This document shows positions 16,288-27,457 of a DNA stretch of 33,191 bases, piece by piece (within the stretch, counting starts at the first letter, position 1; each line of letters begins with the position of its first letter). The position numbers and the translations under genes are program-made. Source of the stretch: Kiritimatiellia bacterium (GTDB lineage: Bacteria; Verrucomicrobiota; Kiritimatiellia; SS1-B-03-39; UBA6053); contig JAPYUI010000021.1 of the NCBI GenBank assembly GCA_029936175.1, forward strand, positions 4,458-37,648. Reading direction: 5' to 3'. The notes beneath the pieces were generated by a model. The model worked only from the letters and a program-made list of their open reading frames with translations. It had not been told where the DNA came from and did not search any database.

Positions 16288-19200
16288 GTGGATAAAACGA
16301 CAGCTGAAGCGGAACAGATTCTCGGAATAGAACCCCAACGCGGGTTTGACTTTGCCAGTATAGCGATTGCCTCGCCCGAGGTCATTCGATCGTGGAGTCA
16401 CGGCGAAGTTAAAAACCCGGAAACGATCAATTACCGCACCTTCAAACCGGAGAAGGGCGGCCTGTTCTGTGAGCGCATCTTTGGACCTACGAAAGACTGG
16501 GAATGCGCGTGCGGGAAATACAAGAGGATCAAGCACAAGGGGGTCATTTGCGACCGTTGTGGCGTTGAGGTTACCCTCGCACGGGTTCGCCGCGAACGGA
16601 TGGGCCATATTGAACTCGCTGTTCCGGTCTCACACATCTGGTTCTTCAAGTGCACGCCCACTCGGATCGGACTGGTGCTGGACATGCCGGCGCGGGCATT
16701 GGAGCGCGTGCTTTACTACGAAGACTACGTGGTGATTGAGCCGGGCGATACGCCGCTCAAGGAAAAGCAGCTACTCAATGAAATGGATTACCGTGATGCC
16801 GTGGAAAAATACGGCGATGGGTTTGTGGCCAAGATGGGTGCGGCCGGTGTGCGCGACCTGCTGTCGACGGTCGACATGGACGAGGTGATGGACGAAATCA
16901 GCGAGGCCATGGAGATTACCCGCAGTAAGCAGACGCGCAAAAAACTCACCAAGCGGATGAAGACCGTCCAGGCCTTCCTGGAGGCCAATACGCGTCCGGA
17001 ATGGATGATTCTTGAGGTGCTGCCGGTTATTCCTCCGGATTTGCGTCCATTGGTGCCCCTGGAAGGCGGCCGCTTTGCGACCTCCGACCTCAATGACCTG
17101 TACCGCCGTGTGATCAACCGCAACAACCGGTTGAAGAACCTGCTCCAGTTGAAAACGCCTGATGTGATTATTCGTAATGAGAAGCGCATGCTCCAGGAAG
17201 CGGTCGATGCCCTCCTGGATAATGGACGCCATGGCCGGGCCGTCACCGGTGCAGGCAATCGACCGCTCAAGTCGCTCAGCGACATGCTGAAAGGCAAGCA
17301 GGGACGCTTCCGCCAGAACCTCCTGGGTAAACGGGTCGACTATTCGGGTCGTTCCGTGATCGTTGTTGGTCCCGAGTTGAAGATTCACCAGTGTGGTCTC
17401 CCCAAAAAGATGGCCCTGGTTCTCTTCGAGCCCTTCATTATCCGTCGCCTGAAAGAACTGGGTATCGTGCACACGGTCCGAAGCGCGAAAAAGATGATTG
17501 AGCGGGAAGCGGAAGAGGTCTGGGATATTCTGGAAGAGGTGACCAAGGGGCATACGATTCTGTTGAACCGCGCGCCTACGCTTCACCGCCTCAGTATCCA
17601 GTCTTTTGAGCCGACCCTGATTGAAGGTTCCGCCATTCGAATTCACCCCCTCGTGTGTACCGCCTACAATGCGGACTTTGATGGTGACCAGATGGCTGTT
17701 CACGTTCCGCTTTCCATCGAGGCGCAATTGGAATCCCGCCTGCTGATGCTGGCGTCCAACAACATCTTCTCACCCTCCAGTGGCAAGCCGATTACGACTC
17801 CGACGCAGGATATCGCGCTGGGATGTTACTACATGTGCAGCGAGTCGCAAAGCGACCGGATAAGCCAGCGTACGGACGCGGGCAAAGATGGTGGAATCCG
17901 GCACTATCCACTGCTGAACGATGCGCATGAAGTGCATACCGCTCATGACGAAGGCGTTTTGCACATCCATGAGAAGATTCGGTATCGGAACCCGGACTAC
18001 CAGCGGGAAACGCGTCACGGTGACAAGGATAATTCCGTGATTATTACGACCGTGGGCCGGGTGTTCTTCAACGAGGTCTGGCCGGATTCCGTGGGCTTCA
18101 GCAACTTCAATGTTACCAAGAAGAAGCTCGGTGATTTGATCACGCAGTGTTACGAGATTGCCGGACACGAAGAAACGGTTGCCGTACTCGATCGCCTCAA
18201 GGAACTGGGTTTCGAACACGCAACGCGTTCCGGCATCTCTATCGGAATTGTCGACATGATCATCCCGCCGGAAAAAGACGCGGTCGTCGCTGCGGCGCGT
18301 AAAGAGATCGGCAAGGTCGAAGGCCAGCACAAGAAGGGCGTGATCACCGATGGCGAACGTTACAACAAGATCATCGATATCTGGACGCACGCTACGGAGG
18401 AAATCTCCAAGGTCATGTTCAGCACCATGGAATATAACAATCACCAGCGTCATCTCAATCCGATCTTTGTGATGGTGGATTCCGGCGCGCGGGGCAGCAA
18501 ACAGCAGATCCGCCAGTTGGCGGGTATGCGTGGCTTGATGGCAAAACCGTCCGGTGAAATTATCGAACGGCCGATCCTCGCGAACTTCCGTGAAGGCTTG
18601 AGCGTACTGGAATACTTCATCAGTACGCACGGTGCGCGGAAAGGTCTGGCGGATACGGCACTCAAGACCGCTGACTCCGGGTATCTCACGCGTAAGCTGG
18701 TCGACGTGGCGCACGATATCATCATTATTGAGCAGGATTGTCATACCCTGAAAGGCATTGAGGTTCGTCCCATTCAGGAAGGCGATGAAGAATTGGTTCC
18801 GCTGCGTTCGCGCATTATGGGTCGCACGTCCCTGCACGATGTGAAGGGGCACAAGGGTGACATCATCGTGGCTGCAGGCCAGGTGATTGACGACAATGTG
18901 GCCGACAACATCGACGCGGCCGATATCGACAAGATCAAGATCCGCAGTGGTCTGACCTGTGAATCACGCCGGGGTATTTGCGCGAAGTGCTACGGCCTCA
19001 ACCCATCGACCGGCCACGTATCTGCACTCGGGGAATCCGTGGGCATTATTGCCGCTCAATCGATCGGTGAGCCCGGTACGCAGTTGACCATGCGGACCTT
19101 CCATATCGGTGGGGTGGCGCAGAATATCCTGAGCCAGCCGCAAATCATTTCCAAGCATGACGGGATCCTGCGTTACCACGACATTCGCTGGGTGAAATCG

Positions 19201-20487
19201 GGAGGGGATGTTGAACTTCCCGCCGGTGGACCCAGTGAGCCTGCAGGCGTGCAGAACATCGTAGTGAACAAGAATGGTGTGGTCGGCATTTACGACGAAG
19301 AAGGTCGCGAGCTTGAGCGTCACACAACCGTGATTGGTGCGGTGATCTCGGTCCCAGATGGCGGCGTTGTCAAAAGCGGTGATGCCTTTGTTAAATGGGA
19401 CCCGCACCACGTGCCGATTATCTCGGAATATTCAGGGACGATTGAATACCACGACTTCATCGAGGAGGTAACGTTCCGTAAAGAAGTTGACGAGTCGACG
19501 GGCACGGAGAGTACGGTCATCATGGAGCACAAGGAAGACCTTCACCCGCAGGTCCTGGTGAAGAAGGGTAAAGAGGAACTGAGCCGCTATGCGATTCCCG
19601 CCGGTGCGCACGTGGTCGTACGTCAGAAGGAGAAGGTCAGTGCCGGTAAGACCATCGCCAAGACGCCCCGTAAATCGGCGAAAACCAAGGACATTACCGG
19701 TGGTCTGCCACGGGTGGCTGAATTGTTCGAGGCTCGGAAACCAAAAGATGCCGCCGAGATTGCCAAGATTGATGGGGTGGTTGAATTTGAAGGAACCTCG
19801 CGGGGTAAGCGTCGCCTGTTGGTTCGTGATGCGACCTCGGAGGAACCCGAAGAGCATTTGATCCCGATGGGCAAGCACGTGGTTGTATTCAACGGGGACC
19901 ATGTGAGCAAAGGCCAGCAGTTGACGGAAGGTCCGGTTGTTCCCCATGAAATTCTTGAGGTCTGTGGACCCGAGGAACTCCAGGAGTACCTGGTGAACGA
20001 AGTCCAGGCGGTTTATCGTTTGCAGGGGGTGGAAATCAACGACAAGCACATCGAGATTATCGTTCGCCAGATGTTGCGGAAGGTTCGGATCACGGATAGC
20101 GGTGATACGCCCTTCCTGTGGGGTGAACAGATTGAGCGGTTGAACTTCGAGGACGTCAACAAGCAGGCCAAGGAAGAAGGCCGCCGCCCGGCTAAAGCGA
20201 CCCCTGTGCTGCTGGGAATCACCAAGGCCGCGCTGGAGACGGAAAGCTTCATTTCTGCAGCGTCCTTTCAGGATACCACCCGGGTTCTCACCGAGGCGGC
20301 CTCACTTGGGAAGAAGGATTTCCTACGCGGATTCAAGGAAAATGTGATTATGGGCCACTTGATCCCGGCGGGTACGGGCTTTGAGATGTACCGCAATTTG
20401 AAACTGAACTACCTCGGGGAGCCGGTCTCCGCCGAGGAAATGTTGGGAGATGGATTCCTCGAAGACCATAATTCATCGGAAATCTGA
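16288..20487 (+). CDS. rpoC: DNA-directed RNA polymerase subunit beta'
   Basis: 1399 residues, close to E. coli (1407). It starts with GTG, 8 nt after GGAG. The N-terminal zinc site is C73, C75, C88, C91. The active-site Asp triad is in NADFDGDQ (461-468). The second zinc site is C818, C891, C898, C901. The bridge-helix and trigger-loop region contains [15 protein letters not shown] and [16 protein letters not shown]. The C-terminal part has a long insert of sandwich-barrel type and ends in a short tail after GTGFEMYRN. It lies 69 nt before rpsL with no strong terminator. Confidence 0.98.
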   Translation: MDKTTAEAEQILGIEPQRGFDFASIAIASPEVIRSWSHGEVKNPETINYRTFKPEKGGLFCERIFGPTKDWECACGKYKRIKHKGVICDRCGVEVTLARVRRERMGHIELAVPVSHIWFFKCTPTRIGLVLDMPARALERVLYYEDYVVIEPGDTPLKEKQLLNEMDYRDAVEKYGDGFVAKMGAAGVRDLLSTVDMDEVMDEISEAMEITRSKQTRKKLTKRMKTVQAFLEANTRPEWMILEVLPVIPPDLRPLVPLEGGRFATSDLNDLYRRVINRNNRLKNLLQLKTPDVIIRNEKRMLQEAVDALLDNGRHGRAVTGAGNRPLKSLSDMLKGKQGRFRQNLLGKRVDYSGRSVIVVGPELKIHQCGLPKKMALVLFEPFIIRRLKELGIVHTVRSAKKMIEREAEEVWDILEEVTKGHTILLNRAPTLHRLSIQSFEPTLIEGSAIRIHPLVCTAYNADFDGDQMAVHVPLSIEAQLESRLLMLASNNIFSPSSGKPITTPTQDIALGCYYMCSESQSDRISQRTDAGKDGGIRHYPLLNDAHEVHTAHDEGVLHIHEKIRYRNPDYQRETRHGDKDNSVIITTVGRVFFNEVWPDSVGFSNFNVTKKKLGDLITQCYEIAGHEETVAVLDRLKELGFEHATRSGISIGIVDMIIPPEKDAVVAAARKEIGKVEGQHKKGVITDGERYNKIIDIWTHATEEISKVMFSTMEYNNHQRHLNPIFVMVDSGARGSKQQIRQLAGMRGLMAKPSGEIIERPILANFREGLSVLEYFISTHGARKGLADTALKTADSGYLTRKLVDVAHDIIIIEQDCHTLKGIEVRPIQEGDEELVPLRSRIMGRTSLHDVKGHKGDIIVAAGQVIDDNVADNIDAADIDKIKIRSGLTCESRRGICAKCYGLNPSTGHVSALGESVGIIAAQSIGEPGTQLTMRTFHIGGVAQNILSQPQIISKHDGILRYHDIRWVKSGGDVELPAGGPSEPAGVQNIVVNKNGVVGIYDEEGRELERHTTVIGAVISVPDGGVVKSGDAFVKWDPHHVPIISEYSGTIEYHDFIEEVTFRKEVDESTGTESTVIMEHKEDLHPQVLVKKGKEELSRYAIPAGAHVVVRQKEKVSAGKTIAKTPRKSAKTKDITGGLPRVAELFEARKPKDAAEIAKIDGVVEFEGTSRGKRRLLVRDATSEEPEEHLIPMGKHVVVFNGDHVSKGQQLTEGPVVPHEILEVCGPEELQEYLVNEVQAVYRLQGVEINDKHIEIIVRQMLRKVRITDSGDTPFLWGEQIERLNFEDVNKQAKEEGRRPAKATPVLLGITKAALETESFISAASFQDTTRVLTEAASLGKKDFLRGFKENVIMGHLIPAGTGFEMYRNLKLNYLGEPVSAEEMLGDGFLEDHNSSEI

Positions 20488-20556
20488 CACTTAAACGTTG
20501 TAAGGCCCGGGGCGGTTCTGTAGGTTCCGCGGCTCTTTTGATCACAGGACTATACT

Positions 20557-20934
20557 ATGCCGACTATCAACCAGTTAGTAAGAAAAGGGCGAAAACCCAT
20601 ACGCAAGAAGAGCAAGTCACGCTCCTTGCATCAGTGCCCTCAACGCCGGGGGGTATGCCTGATTGTAAAAACGCAGACACCGAAGAAGCCGAACTCGGCC
20701 CTGCGGAAGATTGCTCGTGTTCGCTTGACGAATGGCGAAGAGATCACGGCCTATATTCCAGGCGAAGGCCATAATTTACAGGAACACAGCATGGTGCTCG
20801 TGCGCGGTGGCCGGATCAAAGATTTACCGGGTGTCCGGTACCACATCGTCCGGGGTGCGTTGGATGCCTTGGGCGTGGATTCCCGTAAGCAGAGCCGTTC
20901 CAAGTATGGCTGTAAGCGCCCCAAGAAGGATTAA
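20557..20934 (+). CDS. rpsL: 30S ribosomal protein S12
   Basis: 125 residues. S12 lies at the decoding centre and controls accuracy. The conserved [19 protein letters not shown] and [17 protein letters not shown] loops carry lysines at the classic streptomycin positions (E. coli K42 and K87 types), so the protein looks streptomycin-sensitive. CAGGA lies 8-9 nt before the ATG. It starts the str-type block and sits 3 nt ahead of rpsG. Confidence 0.98.
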   Translation: MPTINQLVRKGRKPIRKKSKSRSLHQCPQRRGVCLIVKTQTPKKPNSALRKIARVRLTNGEEITAYIPGEGHNLQEHSMVLVRGGRIKDLPGVRYHIVRGALDALGVDSRKQSRSKYGCKRPKKD

Positions 20935-20937
20935 TCG

Positions 20938-21408
20938 ATGTCACGAAGACGCAAAGCACAAAAGAAGAATATCGCACCCGATCTCAAGTATGACAGTGAG
21001 ATGGTATCCCGTTTCGTTGCTCATATGATGAAGCAGGGGAAGCGTTCTGTTGCTGAGCGCATCATTTATGATGCCCTTAAAATTATCGAGGAGAAGGCAG
21101 AAGGCAATCCCATTGAGATTTTTGAAGCCGCTATCGACAATATCCGGCCGCAACTGGAAGTGAAATCCCGTCGGGTTGGGGGTGCCACGTACCAGGTTCC
21201 GATTGAGGTGAACAGCGACCGCGGCCTGGCGCTGGGTATGCGCTGGTTAATCAATTTTTCCCGTGGACGTCGAGGCGTGCCGATGGCGAAAGCCCTCGCG
21301 AATGAATTGTTGGATGCCTACAACCGTACGGGCGCTGCAGTTAAGAAGCGGGATGATACTCACAAGATGGCCCAGGCAAACCGGGCATTCGCACATTATC
21401 GGTGGTAA
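20938..21408 (+). CDS. rpsG: 30S ribosomal protein S7
   Basis: 156 residues, the standard length. S7 nucleates assembly of the 30S head and contacts E-site tRNA. It shows SRRRKAQKK at the start, [33 protein letters not shown] and the C-terminal [20 protein letters not shown] at the end of rpsL is 8 nt before its ATG, so the pair is coupled. In E. coli S7 represses this operon; no such site is evident here. Confidence 0.98.
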   Translation: MSRRRKAQKKNIAPDLKYDSEMVSRFVAHMMKQGKRSVAERIIYDALKIIEEKAEGNPIEIFEAAIDNIRPQLEVKSRRVGGATYQVPIEVNSDRGLALGMRWLINFSRGRRGVPMAKALANELLDAYNRTGAAVKKRDDTHKMAQANRAFAHYRW

Positions 21409-21413
21409 GTCTC

Positions 21414-21496
21414 AGGAGGGGTCCACGTTGGTCAAGTACTATGACAATGGTTATGTCACAAGCGAAACAGAAGAATGCAGAGGCTGGAGGGCGTGA
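21414..21496 (+). CDS. Possible 22-codon leader ORF overlapping the fusA start
   Basis: A perfect AGGAGG (21414-21419) stands 8 nt before a TTG (21428). From there an ORF of 22 codons ([22 protein letters not shown]) runs to TGA at 21494-21496, in a different frame from fusA and past the fusA start codons. The listed range includes the ribosome site. No plausible fusA start lies at normal distance from this AGGAGG. It could be a regulatory leader peptide, or the AGGAGG could act over a longer distance. Confidence 0.25.
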
Positions 21497-23570
21497 AGCC
21501 CCGGGCCGAAGCTGTCGTCTGCACTTGATTCGCAACATCGGCATTGCTGCTCATATCGACGCGGGAAAAACCACCACCACCGAGCGCATTCTTTTCTATA
21601 CCGGCAAGGTTCACAAGATTGGCGAGGTCCATGATGGAACCGCGGTCATGGACTGGATGGAGCAGGAACGCGAACGGGGGATCACCATAACCAGTGCCGC
21701 AACCACCTGTTACTGGCGTGAGCACATGGTCAACATTATCGATACGCCAGGGCATGTTGATTTTACGGTTGAAGTGGAACGCAGCATGCGGGTGCTCGAC
21801 GGGGCCGTCGGGGTTTTTTGTGGTGTCGCCGGGGTGCAGCCGCAGTCCGAAACGGTCTGGCGCCAGGCACGCAAATACAAGGTCCCGTGTATTGCTTTTG
21901 TAAACAAAATGGATCGTACCGGGGCCCGCTTCGACTGGGTGGTCGAGCAAATCGTTGACAAATTGAAGGTTTCAGCGGTTCCGGTTCAAATTCCCTGGGG
22001 TGCGGAAGATCGTTTCAAAGGGGTTTTTGACCTCATCCGGATGAAGGCCTTCGCCTTTGACGAGGAATCCAAGGGTGAAAAGATCGATATTCAGGACATT
22101 CCTGAGGAATTTCGTGCGCAAGCCGAGGCTTCCCGGGCCCGCTTGATCGAGGCCGTGGCTGAGTGCGACGAGCAGGTTCTTGAAGCCTACATGGAAAACC
22201 CCGACCTGTCTGAAGCCGAGATCGTAGCGGGTATTCGCCGGGCAACAGTCAAGGGCACATTTGTTCCCGTACTTGCCGGTTCCGCTTTGAAGAACAAGGG
22301 TATCCAGCCGCTTATGGATGCCATTGTCGATTATCTTCCTGCACCCGATGATATCATGCCCGCAGTAGGTAAAGATCCGAAGACCGGAGAGCCCACGGAG
22401 CGCGTGGCCAGCGACCACGCCGCGCTCAGCGCGCTTTCCTTCAAGATCGCAAACGACGCCTACGTCGGGAAAATTGCCTACGTGCGTGTCTACTCCGGTG
22501 TCCTCGAAAAAGGGCAGAATGTTTATAACCCGCGAACGAACAAGCGGGAACGCCTCGGTCGTATCCTTCGTCTACACGCGAATAGCCGGGAAGACGTCGA
22601 CGCCCTGTACACCGGCGAGATTGGCGGCATCGTTGGATTTAAGAACGTAACGACGGGCGATACGCTGTGCCAGGAGAAGTCACCCGTCGTACTTGAACGG
22701 ATTGAATTCCCGGAGACGGTTATTTCGATGGCGATAGAGCCGAAGTCCCAGGCGGATCGCGAAGCCTTGCACGACACGCTTCGCGTCATGTCCGAAGAGG
22801 ATCCCACCTTCCAGGTTGCATCCGATCTCGAGACCGGACAGACCATCATTCGTGGCATGGGTGAGTTGCACCTGGAGATTATCAAAGACCGGATGTTTCG
22901 TGAATTTAAAGTCCAGGCCAATGCGGGCAAGCCGATGGTGGCCTACCGTGAAACCATCCGGGGAAAAGGCTCGGCCTCGAGCACGTTTGATCGCGAAATT
23001 GGTGGCAAGCGCCAGTTTGCCGGCATTCAATTGTCCGTCGAGCCTCGTCCGCGTGCCTCCGGGAATGAAATCTCCATCGACGTTTCGAAAGGCGATCTCC
23101 CAAGGGAGTTTCACGATGCCCTCGTGCAGGGTATCGAAGACGGCCTGGTTACCGGCGTATTGGGGAGCAGCCAGTTGGTCGATGTCCATGTGCGGGTGCA
23201 GGGTGTGAATGTTCATCCCGTGGATTCCACCGATACGGCATTTCGTTCGGCGGCATCGATGGCATTGCGGGAAGCGGTGCAGGCTGGGCATCCGCAACTA
23301 CTGGAACCTATTATGGAAGTAGAAGTACTCACGCCCGATGAACACATGGGTGATGTGCTTTCAGACCTGGGGGCTCGCCGAGGAAAGGTGAAGGATATGG
23401 ACGCGCAGGAAGGCGTGCAGCTGATTCGTGTCCTGGTGCCGCTGGCAGAATTATTTGGATATTCGACGGCCCTGCGCTCACTCACTCGGGGTCGGGCAAA
23501 CTATACCATGGAACCGGTTCAGTTCGAAGTCGTTCCGGACGATGTAAAAGAGAAGATTATAATCTATTAA
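21453..23570 (+). CDS. fusA: Elongation factor G
   Basis: A ~705-residue ribosomal translocase GTPase. AHIDAGKT (33-40), switch [10 protein letters not shown] (73-80), DTPGH (97-101) and NKMD (151-154) are intact, followed by domain II ([14 protein letters not shown]) and domains III-V ending [16 protein letters not shown]. The family's RNIGI is preceded by a ~26-residue tail. Three in-frame ATGs at 21441, 21447 and 21453 are possible starts. None has a Shine-Dalgarno at normal distance; the nearest AGGAGG is 21-33 nt upstream. I list 21453 with low certainty for the exact start. No tuf follows; rpsJ comes 10 nt later. Confidence 0.96.
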   Translation: MSQAKQKNAEAGGREAPGRSCRLHLIRNIGIAAHIDAGKTTTTERILFYTGKVHKIGEVHDGTAVMDWMEQERERGITITSAATTCYWREHMVNIIDTPGHVDFTVEVERSMRVLDGAVGVFCGVAGVQPQSETVWRQARKYKVPCIAFVNKMDRTGARFDWVVEQIVDKLKVSAVPVQIPWGAEDRFKGVFDLIRMKAFAFDEESKGEKIDIQDIPEEFRAQAEASRARLIEAVAECDEQVLEAYMENPDLSEAEIVAGIRRATVKGTFVPVLAGSALKNKGIQPLMDAIVDYLPAPDDIMPAVGKDPKTGEPTERVASDHAALSALSFKIANDAYVGKIAYVRVYSGVLEKGQNVYNPRTNKRERLGRILRLHANSREDVDALYTGEIGGIVGFKNVTTGDTLCQEKSPVVLERIEFPETVISMAIEPKSQADREALHDTLRVMSEEDPTFQVASDLETGQTIIRGMGELHLEIIKDRMFREFKVQANAGKPMVAYRETIRGKGSASSTFDREIGGKRQFAGIQLSVEPRPRASGNEISIDVSKGDLPREFHDALVQGIEDGLVTGVLGSSQLVDVHVRVQGVNVHPVDSTDTAFRSAASMALREAVQAGHPQLLEPIMEVEVLTPDEHMGDVLSDLGARRGKVKDMDAQEGVQLIRVLVPLAELFGYSTALRSLTRGRANYTMEPVQFEVVPDDVKEKIIIY

Positions 23571-23580
23571 GGGTAGCGCA

Positions 23581-23889
23581 ATGGCCAGTCAGAGAATTCG
23601 TATTAAATTAAGGGCGTTTGATCATCGTGTACTCGATCGGTCATCGACCGATATCGTTGAGACAGCCAAGCGAACGGGTGCCCGCGTGGCAGGCCCCATC
23701 CCGATGCCGACCCGTATCGAACGATACACCGTGAATCGGAGCCCCCATGTGAACAAGAAAGCTATGGAGCAGTTCGAGATACGCACGCATAAGCGCATGC
23801 TGGATATTATCGATCCCACCGCGAAAACAGTCGATGAATTGAAAAAACTGAACCTCCCCGCCGGGGTGGATATCCAAATTAAGATCTGA
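23581..23889 (+). CDS. rpsJ: 30S ribosomal protein S10 (NusE)
   Basis: 102 residues, standard length, in the 30S head; it also binds NusB and NusG in antitermination. The conserved start [52 protein letters not shown] and the C-terminal [10 protein letters not shown] are present. The gap of only 10 nt after fusA leaves no room for the long S10 leader through which L4 controls this operon in E. coli. Confidence 0.98.
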   Translation: MASQRIRIKLRAFDHRVLDRSSTDIVETAKRTGARVAGPIPMPTRIERYTVNRSPHVNKKAMEQFEIRTHKRMLDIIDPTAKTVDELKKLNLPAGVDIQIKI

Positions 23890-23897
23890 GATAATCG

Positions 23898-24527
23898 ATG
23901 AAGGCACTCATTGGAAAGAAAATAGGCATGACCCAGGTTTTCGACGAGGCCGGCAACCAGGTACCGGTTACGGTAATCGAAGCCGGACCTTGTGTTGTCG
24001 TACAGCGAAAGACCGCGCAAACGGACGGCTACGATGCCGTTCAAATCGGTTTCAGCGAACAGAAGCCACAGCGGGTCAATAAGCCGAGCACGGGGCATTT
24101 CGCGAAGGCGGGGGCTCCTCCCCAGCGCCGGTTGAAGGAATTCCGCGTAGATGCGGAATCCGAGCTAAAGGCCGGAGACAGCGTTGGCGTGGATACCTTC
24201 TCGGACGTGCATTTCGTCGATGTGACCGCGATCTCGAAAGGCCGTGGTTTTCAAGGCGTCGTAAAGCGCTGGAACTTTGCTGGTGGCCGCGCCACGCATG
24301 GTTCACATCACCATCGCACAGCGGGTTCCATCGGCCAGTGTACCTTCCCGTCCCGGGTTTTTAAGGGCAAGAAGATGCCCGGCCAGATGGGCAGCAAGCA
24401 GGTCACGGTACAGAATTTGAAAGTGATCGCCGTGCGCGAGGAAGATCATGCGATCCTCGTCAAGGGGGCTGTACCCGGCCCGAATGGCGGGTACGTTCAA
24501 ATCCGCAAAGCGACGAAGAAAGCGTAA
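23898..24527 (+). CDS. rplC: 50S ribosomal protein L3
   Basis: 209 residues. L3 helps start 50S assembly and reaches toward the peptidyl transferase centre. It starts with [20 protein letters not shown] and carries the signature [28 protein letters not shown], with the Gln that is commonly methylated in [18 protein letters not shown]. No strong Shine-Dalgarno is seen; the start is 8 nt after the rpsJ stop, so coupling is likely. Confidence 0.97.
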   Translation: MKALIGKKIGMTQVFDEAGNQVPVTVIEAGPCVVVQRKTAQTDGYDAVQIGFSEQKPQRVNKPSTGHFAKAGAPPQRRLKEFRVDAESELKAGDSVGVDTFSDVHFVDVTAISKGRGFQGVVKRWNFAGGRATHGSHHHRTAGSIGQCTFPSRVFKGKKMPGQMGSKQVTVQNLKVIAVREEDHAILVKGAVPGPNGGYVQIRKATKKA

Positions 24528-24535
24528 GGAAAGAA

Positions 24536-25186
24536 ATGAGCACCATACCGGTAAAAAATACAAAGGGCAAGAAGACGGGTGAGTACACACTCTCCGACGA
24601 TCTGCTGGTCTTTGATAAAGGCCTTCAGTCTGTCCAGGATGCTGTCGTCGCTTACCTGGCCAACCAGCGACAGGGTTCCGCGTCGACCCTGGGCAAAGCT
24701 GAAGTGGCCGGCAGCAATCGAAAGTTGTGGAAACAGAAGGGTACTGGCCGTGCACGGACCGGCTTCCGTCAGTCGCCCATATGGCGAGGGGGAGGCGTGA
24801 CCTTCGGTCCGAAACCCAGGAACTATCGCAAGACGATCAGCCGTCGGCAGGCCCGGTTGGCTTTCCAGCGCGCGTTCAGTGAAAATGTTGCTGCAGGCCA
24901 AGTGTTTGTACTCGAAAATTTGGCGCTTTCCGAACCGAAGACAAAGGAGTTTGCGGCTATTCTGAAAAACCTGGAGGTGCGCGTTGGGTTGGTGATTACC
25001 GATGCGGTCGATCAAAACCTCATTCTGGCATCGCGGAATATTCCAAAAGTTGAAATCACCACGGCGGCCAGCGTGAACACCTATCAGTTGGTGCGTTACC
25101 CGCTTATCATGGTTACAAAAGATGCGCTTCCAGCGCTTGAACAACGGTTATCCAGCGAGAAAGCCGCCTCAACATCAGGCGGATGA
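24536..25186 (+). CDS. rplD: 50S ribosomal protein L4
   Basis: 216 residues. L4 lines the exit tunnel through its extended loop, seen here as RKLWKQKGTGRARTGFRQSPIWRGGGVTFGPKPRNY (~residues 62-97). The C-terminal globular part includes KTKEFAAILKNL and ILASRNIPKVEITTAASVNTYQLVRYP. AAGGA at the rplC stop precedes ATG 24536. The last residues (KAASTSGG) are a non-conserved tail. Four nt separate it from rplW. Confidence 0.97.
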   Translation: MSTIPVKNTKGKKTGEYTLSDDLLVFDKGLQSVQDAVVAYLANQRQGSASTLGKAEVAGSNRKLWKQKGTGRARTGFRQSPIWRGGGVTFGPKPRNYRKTISRRQARLAFQRAFSENVAAGQVFVLENLALSEPKTKEFAAILKNLEVRVGLVITDAVDQNLILASRNIPKVEITTAASVNTYQLVRYPLIMVTKDALPALEQRLSSEKAASTSGG

Positions 25187-25190
25187 CAAG

Positions 25191-25475
25191 ATGAAAAACG
25201 AGAATCTAATCATTCATAAGGTGGTGTTGACGGAGAAGGGAACCATCCTTTCCGAGGTAAACAACCAGTATGTGTTCAAGGTCGCAACGGACGCGAACAA
25301 ATTGGAGATTAAGGACGCCGTCCAGAAGCTCTTTGGCGTGAAGGTTGCGAATGTGAATACCATGCACCGCAAAGGCAAGAAAAAGCGCGAACGTCGGCAG
25401 AGCTACGGCATCACCGCCGCCTGGAAAAAGGCTGTGGTTACCCTGGCTGAAGGCGATCGTATTGACCTGACTTGA
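25191..25475 (+). CDS. rplW: 50S ribosomal protein L23
   Basis: 94 residues. L23 sits at the tunnel exit and is the docking site for trigger factor and SRP. It shows [50 protein letters not shown] and the basic loop KGKKKRERR. The start at ATG 25191 has AGGCGGA 7 nt upstream; the longer frame from 25122 runs through the end of rplD and is rejected. Confidence 0.96.
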   Translation: MKNENLIIHKVVLTEKGTILSEVNNQYVFKVATDANKLEIKDAVQKLFGVKVANVNTMHRKGKKKRERRQSYGITAAWKKAVVTLAEGDRIDLT

Positions 25476-25494
25476 TCAGGATAAGGATTTATTC

Positions 25495-26319
25495 ATGGCT
25501 GTTAAGAAAAGAAAACCTACGACCCCGAGTAATCGGTTTACGATCCTCTCCGACTTTTCGGAAATCACCACGAATCGTCCCGAAAAGTCGTTGATCCTGC
25601 CCTTGAAGTCCAAGGCGGGGCGTAACTCGGCCGGACGCATAACCGTGCGTCACCGTGGCGGAGGACACAAGCGGGCCTACCGAAAAATTGATTTCAGGCG
25701 TAACAAACACGGGATCCCGGCCAAGGTTGCCTCCATCGAGTACGATCCGAATCGTTCCGCTAATATCGCCTTGCTGCATTACGCAGATGGCGAGAAGCGC
25801 TACATCCTCGCCCCGGGCGGGGTTGAAGTCGGCATGACGCTCTATTCCGGTCCGGATGTGGAACCCAAGGTGGGGAATGCCTTGCCACTGGGGAAGATTC
25901 CCTTCGGCCTGCCCCTGCACAATATTGAGTTGTATCCAAATCGCGGGGGCAAGATTGTTCGCAGCGCCGGCCTGGGTGCACAGATGATGTCGCGCGAAGG
26001 TGGATATGCAAACCTGAAGTTGCCCTCCGGAGAAATTCGGATGATCAATGTCAAGTGCTATGCGACCATTGGCCGGGTGGGCAATCACGACCACATGAAT
26101 CAAGTCATGGGGAAAGCGGGCCGCATGCGCTGGAAGGGCCGTCGCCCGACCGTTCGCGGGGTCGCCATGAACCCGGTTGACCACCCGATGGGTGGTGGTG
26201 AAGGCCGTACTTCAGGTGGTGGACATCCGGTCTCGCCCTGGGGTCAGCTGGCCAAGGGCAAGAAAACCCGTTCGCGCCGTAAGGCTTCCAATAAATTTAT
26301 CGTCAAGCGGAGAAAATAA
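25495..26319 (+). CDS. rplB: 50S ribosomal protein L2
   Basis: 274 residues, standard length. L2 is needed for subunit joining and peptidyl transfer. The RNA-binding part includes [25 protein letters not shown], and the C-terminal signature is [29 protein letters not shown] with the key His in NPVDHP. AAGGA precedes ATG 25495. It is directly followed by rpsS after 3 nt. Confidence 0.98.
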   Translation: MAVKKRKPTTPSNRFTILSDFSEITTNRPEKSLILPLKSKAGRNSAGRITVRHRGGGHKRAYRKIDFRRNKHGIPAKVASIEYDPNRSANIALLHYADGEKRYILAPGGVEVGMTLYSGPDVEPKVGNALPLGKIPFGLPLHNIELYPNRGGKIVRSAGLGAQMMSREGGYANLKLPSGEIRMINVKCYATIGRVGNHDHMNQVMGKAGRMRWKGRRPTVRGVAMNPVDHPMGGGEGRTSGGGHPVSPWGQLAKGKKTRSRRKASNKFIVKRRK

Positions 26320-26322
26320 GGT

Positions 26323-26598
26323 ATGCCACGTTCAATTAGTAAAGGACCCTATGTCTGTCCGAAACTCCTCAAGAAGGTTGAGAAACAGGCGGGCGGAAAA
26401 AAGCATATCATCAAGACCTGGTCACGCCGGTCGATGATCATTCCGGATTTTGTTGGGCATACCTTTTCCGTGCATAACGGCAAAGTATTCATCAATGTTT
26501 TCGTGACAGAAAACATGGTGGGTCACAAGCTGGGTGAATTCAGCCTGACTCGCGGGTTTAAGCGTCACGGAACAGCCACGGATAAAACCCTTAAGTGA
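26323..26598 (+). CDS. rpsS: 30S ribosomal protein S19
   Basis: 91 residues. S19 binds 16S rRNA in the 30S head with S13. It matches along its length: [68 protein letters not shown]. In nearly all bacteria rplV follows at once; here an unrelated gene comes between. A small GGGG/CCCC hairpin (26601-26613) lies just after the stop. Confidence 0.98.
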   Translation: MPRSISKGPYVCPKLLKKVEKQAGGKKHIIKTWSRRSMIIPDFVGHTFSVHNGKVFINVFVTENMVGHKLGEFSLTRGFKRHGTATDKTLK

Positions 26599-26632
26599 GC
26601 GGGGTTGTTCCCCACCTTGCGCCCAGGTGATG

Positions 26633-27457
26633 ATGCCAAAGAGTTCTCAGAAGCTTTTCAGCATCCTGCTTGTTGGTGCCCTCCTGGGGGTTTGCCTGCT
26701 TAGTACGATGCAGGCACGTTCTTTGAAGCAACAGATCGCTGGCCTGGAAACGTCCGTTTCCAGGGGGCTGCAGAAGATCGCGGAGCATGTGCCCGTGCTG
26801 GTGACCAATCAGCAGGTGAGGGTGACGGAAACCGCGATCGTAGTGACCAATTTGGTCGTAACCAATGTGCTGGCGGAGGTCCAGGAGACCGATGTCACCA
26901 ATCCGGTGGTTTCGGGTGAAGTTGATTTGAAGGAAGTGGCCGAAATTAAGCTGGTTGCAACGAATATGCACCTGGCGTTGAAAACCAGCCTGATTGAAGC
27001 GGAAGAGGCCCAGACAGCCGTAAAACAGCTTCTGAAGCAGCAGGATAGATTATTGCAGGAAAAGCTGGATTATCAAAAACAAGTCGCTAGGTTGTCCGCT
27101 TCTTTGGCCCGGATGCAGGCCGAGTTTGACCGACAAATGGTCAGAGACGAATCTGCAGAAGTCGGTCCCAGCGTGAGAGTTGCAACGAAATCTAATCGTT
27201 CACTTTTTGATGGTCGGGTAAGTGATTTTCAAGGAGATTTGAACATGGTGATCTTGGATATCGGGGCAGAATCCGGCGTTAAGTCGGGTATGCAGTTCTC
27301 GCTGGTCCAGGAGGGTCAAGGGATAGGAAGAGTACGCGTGATTGATGTGCGCTCAGTCCTGTCCGGCGCGGTGATTGAAATTTTGAAGGACACGGAAAAG
27401 CCCCTGCGAGGCATTCGGGTTATTCCGTATAAAAGCGAAGATTCTGATGGAAGTTAA
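26633..27457 (+). CDS. Membrane-anchored coiled-coil protein of unknown function, inserted in the S10 operon
   Basis: I do not recognise a named family. The 274-residue product has an N-terminal hydrophobic segment (residues 8-25, LFSILLVGALLGVCLLS) that looks like an uncleaved signal anchor; the LGVC is a poor lipobox. Residues ~28-52 and ~112-172 are heptad-rich and probably coiled coil. Between them are repeated VTN/VxNxV segments (57-110). The C-terminus (188-266: DGRVSDFQGDLNMVILDIG, GVKSGMQFSLVQEG, IGRVRVIDVRSVLSGAVIEIL) looks like a small beta domain, a pattern I associate with envelope proteins of PVC bacteria and loosely with MreC. GTG 26627 and ATG 26630 are alternative starts; AGG ends 5 nt before ATG 26633. 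Its last 11 nt overlap rplV, so it is coupled to it. Confidence 0.88.
   Translation: MPKSSQKLFSILLVGALLGVCLLSTMQARSLKQQIAGLETSVSRGLQKIAEHVPVLVTNQQVRVTETAIVVTNLVVTNVLAEVQETDVTNPVVSGEVDLKEVAEIKLVATNMHLALKTSLIEAEEAQTAVKQLLKQQDRLLQEKLDYQKQVARLSASLARMQAEFDRQMVRDESAEVGPSVRVATKSNRSLFDGRVSDFQGDLNMVILDIGAESGVKSGMQFSLVQEGQGIGRVRVIDVRSVLSGAVIEILKDTEKPLRGIRVIPYKSEDSDGS

Noticed and set aside
20512-20539. Possible weak terminator between rpoC and rpsL (GCGG...CCGC then TTTT)
   Set aside because: Only a 4-bp stem with an 11-nt loop and the T-run is short and distant; too weak to call.
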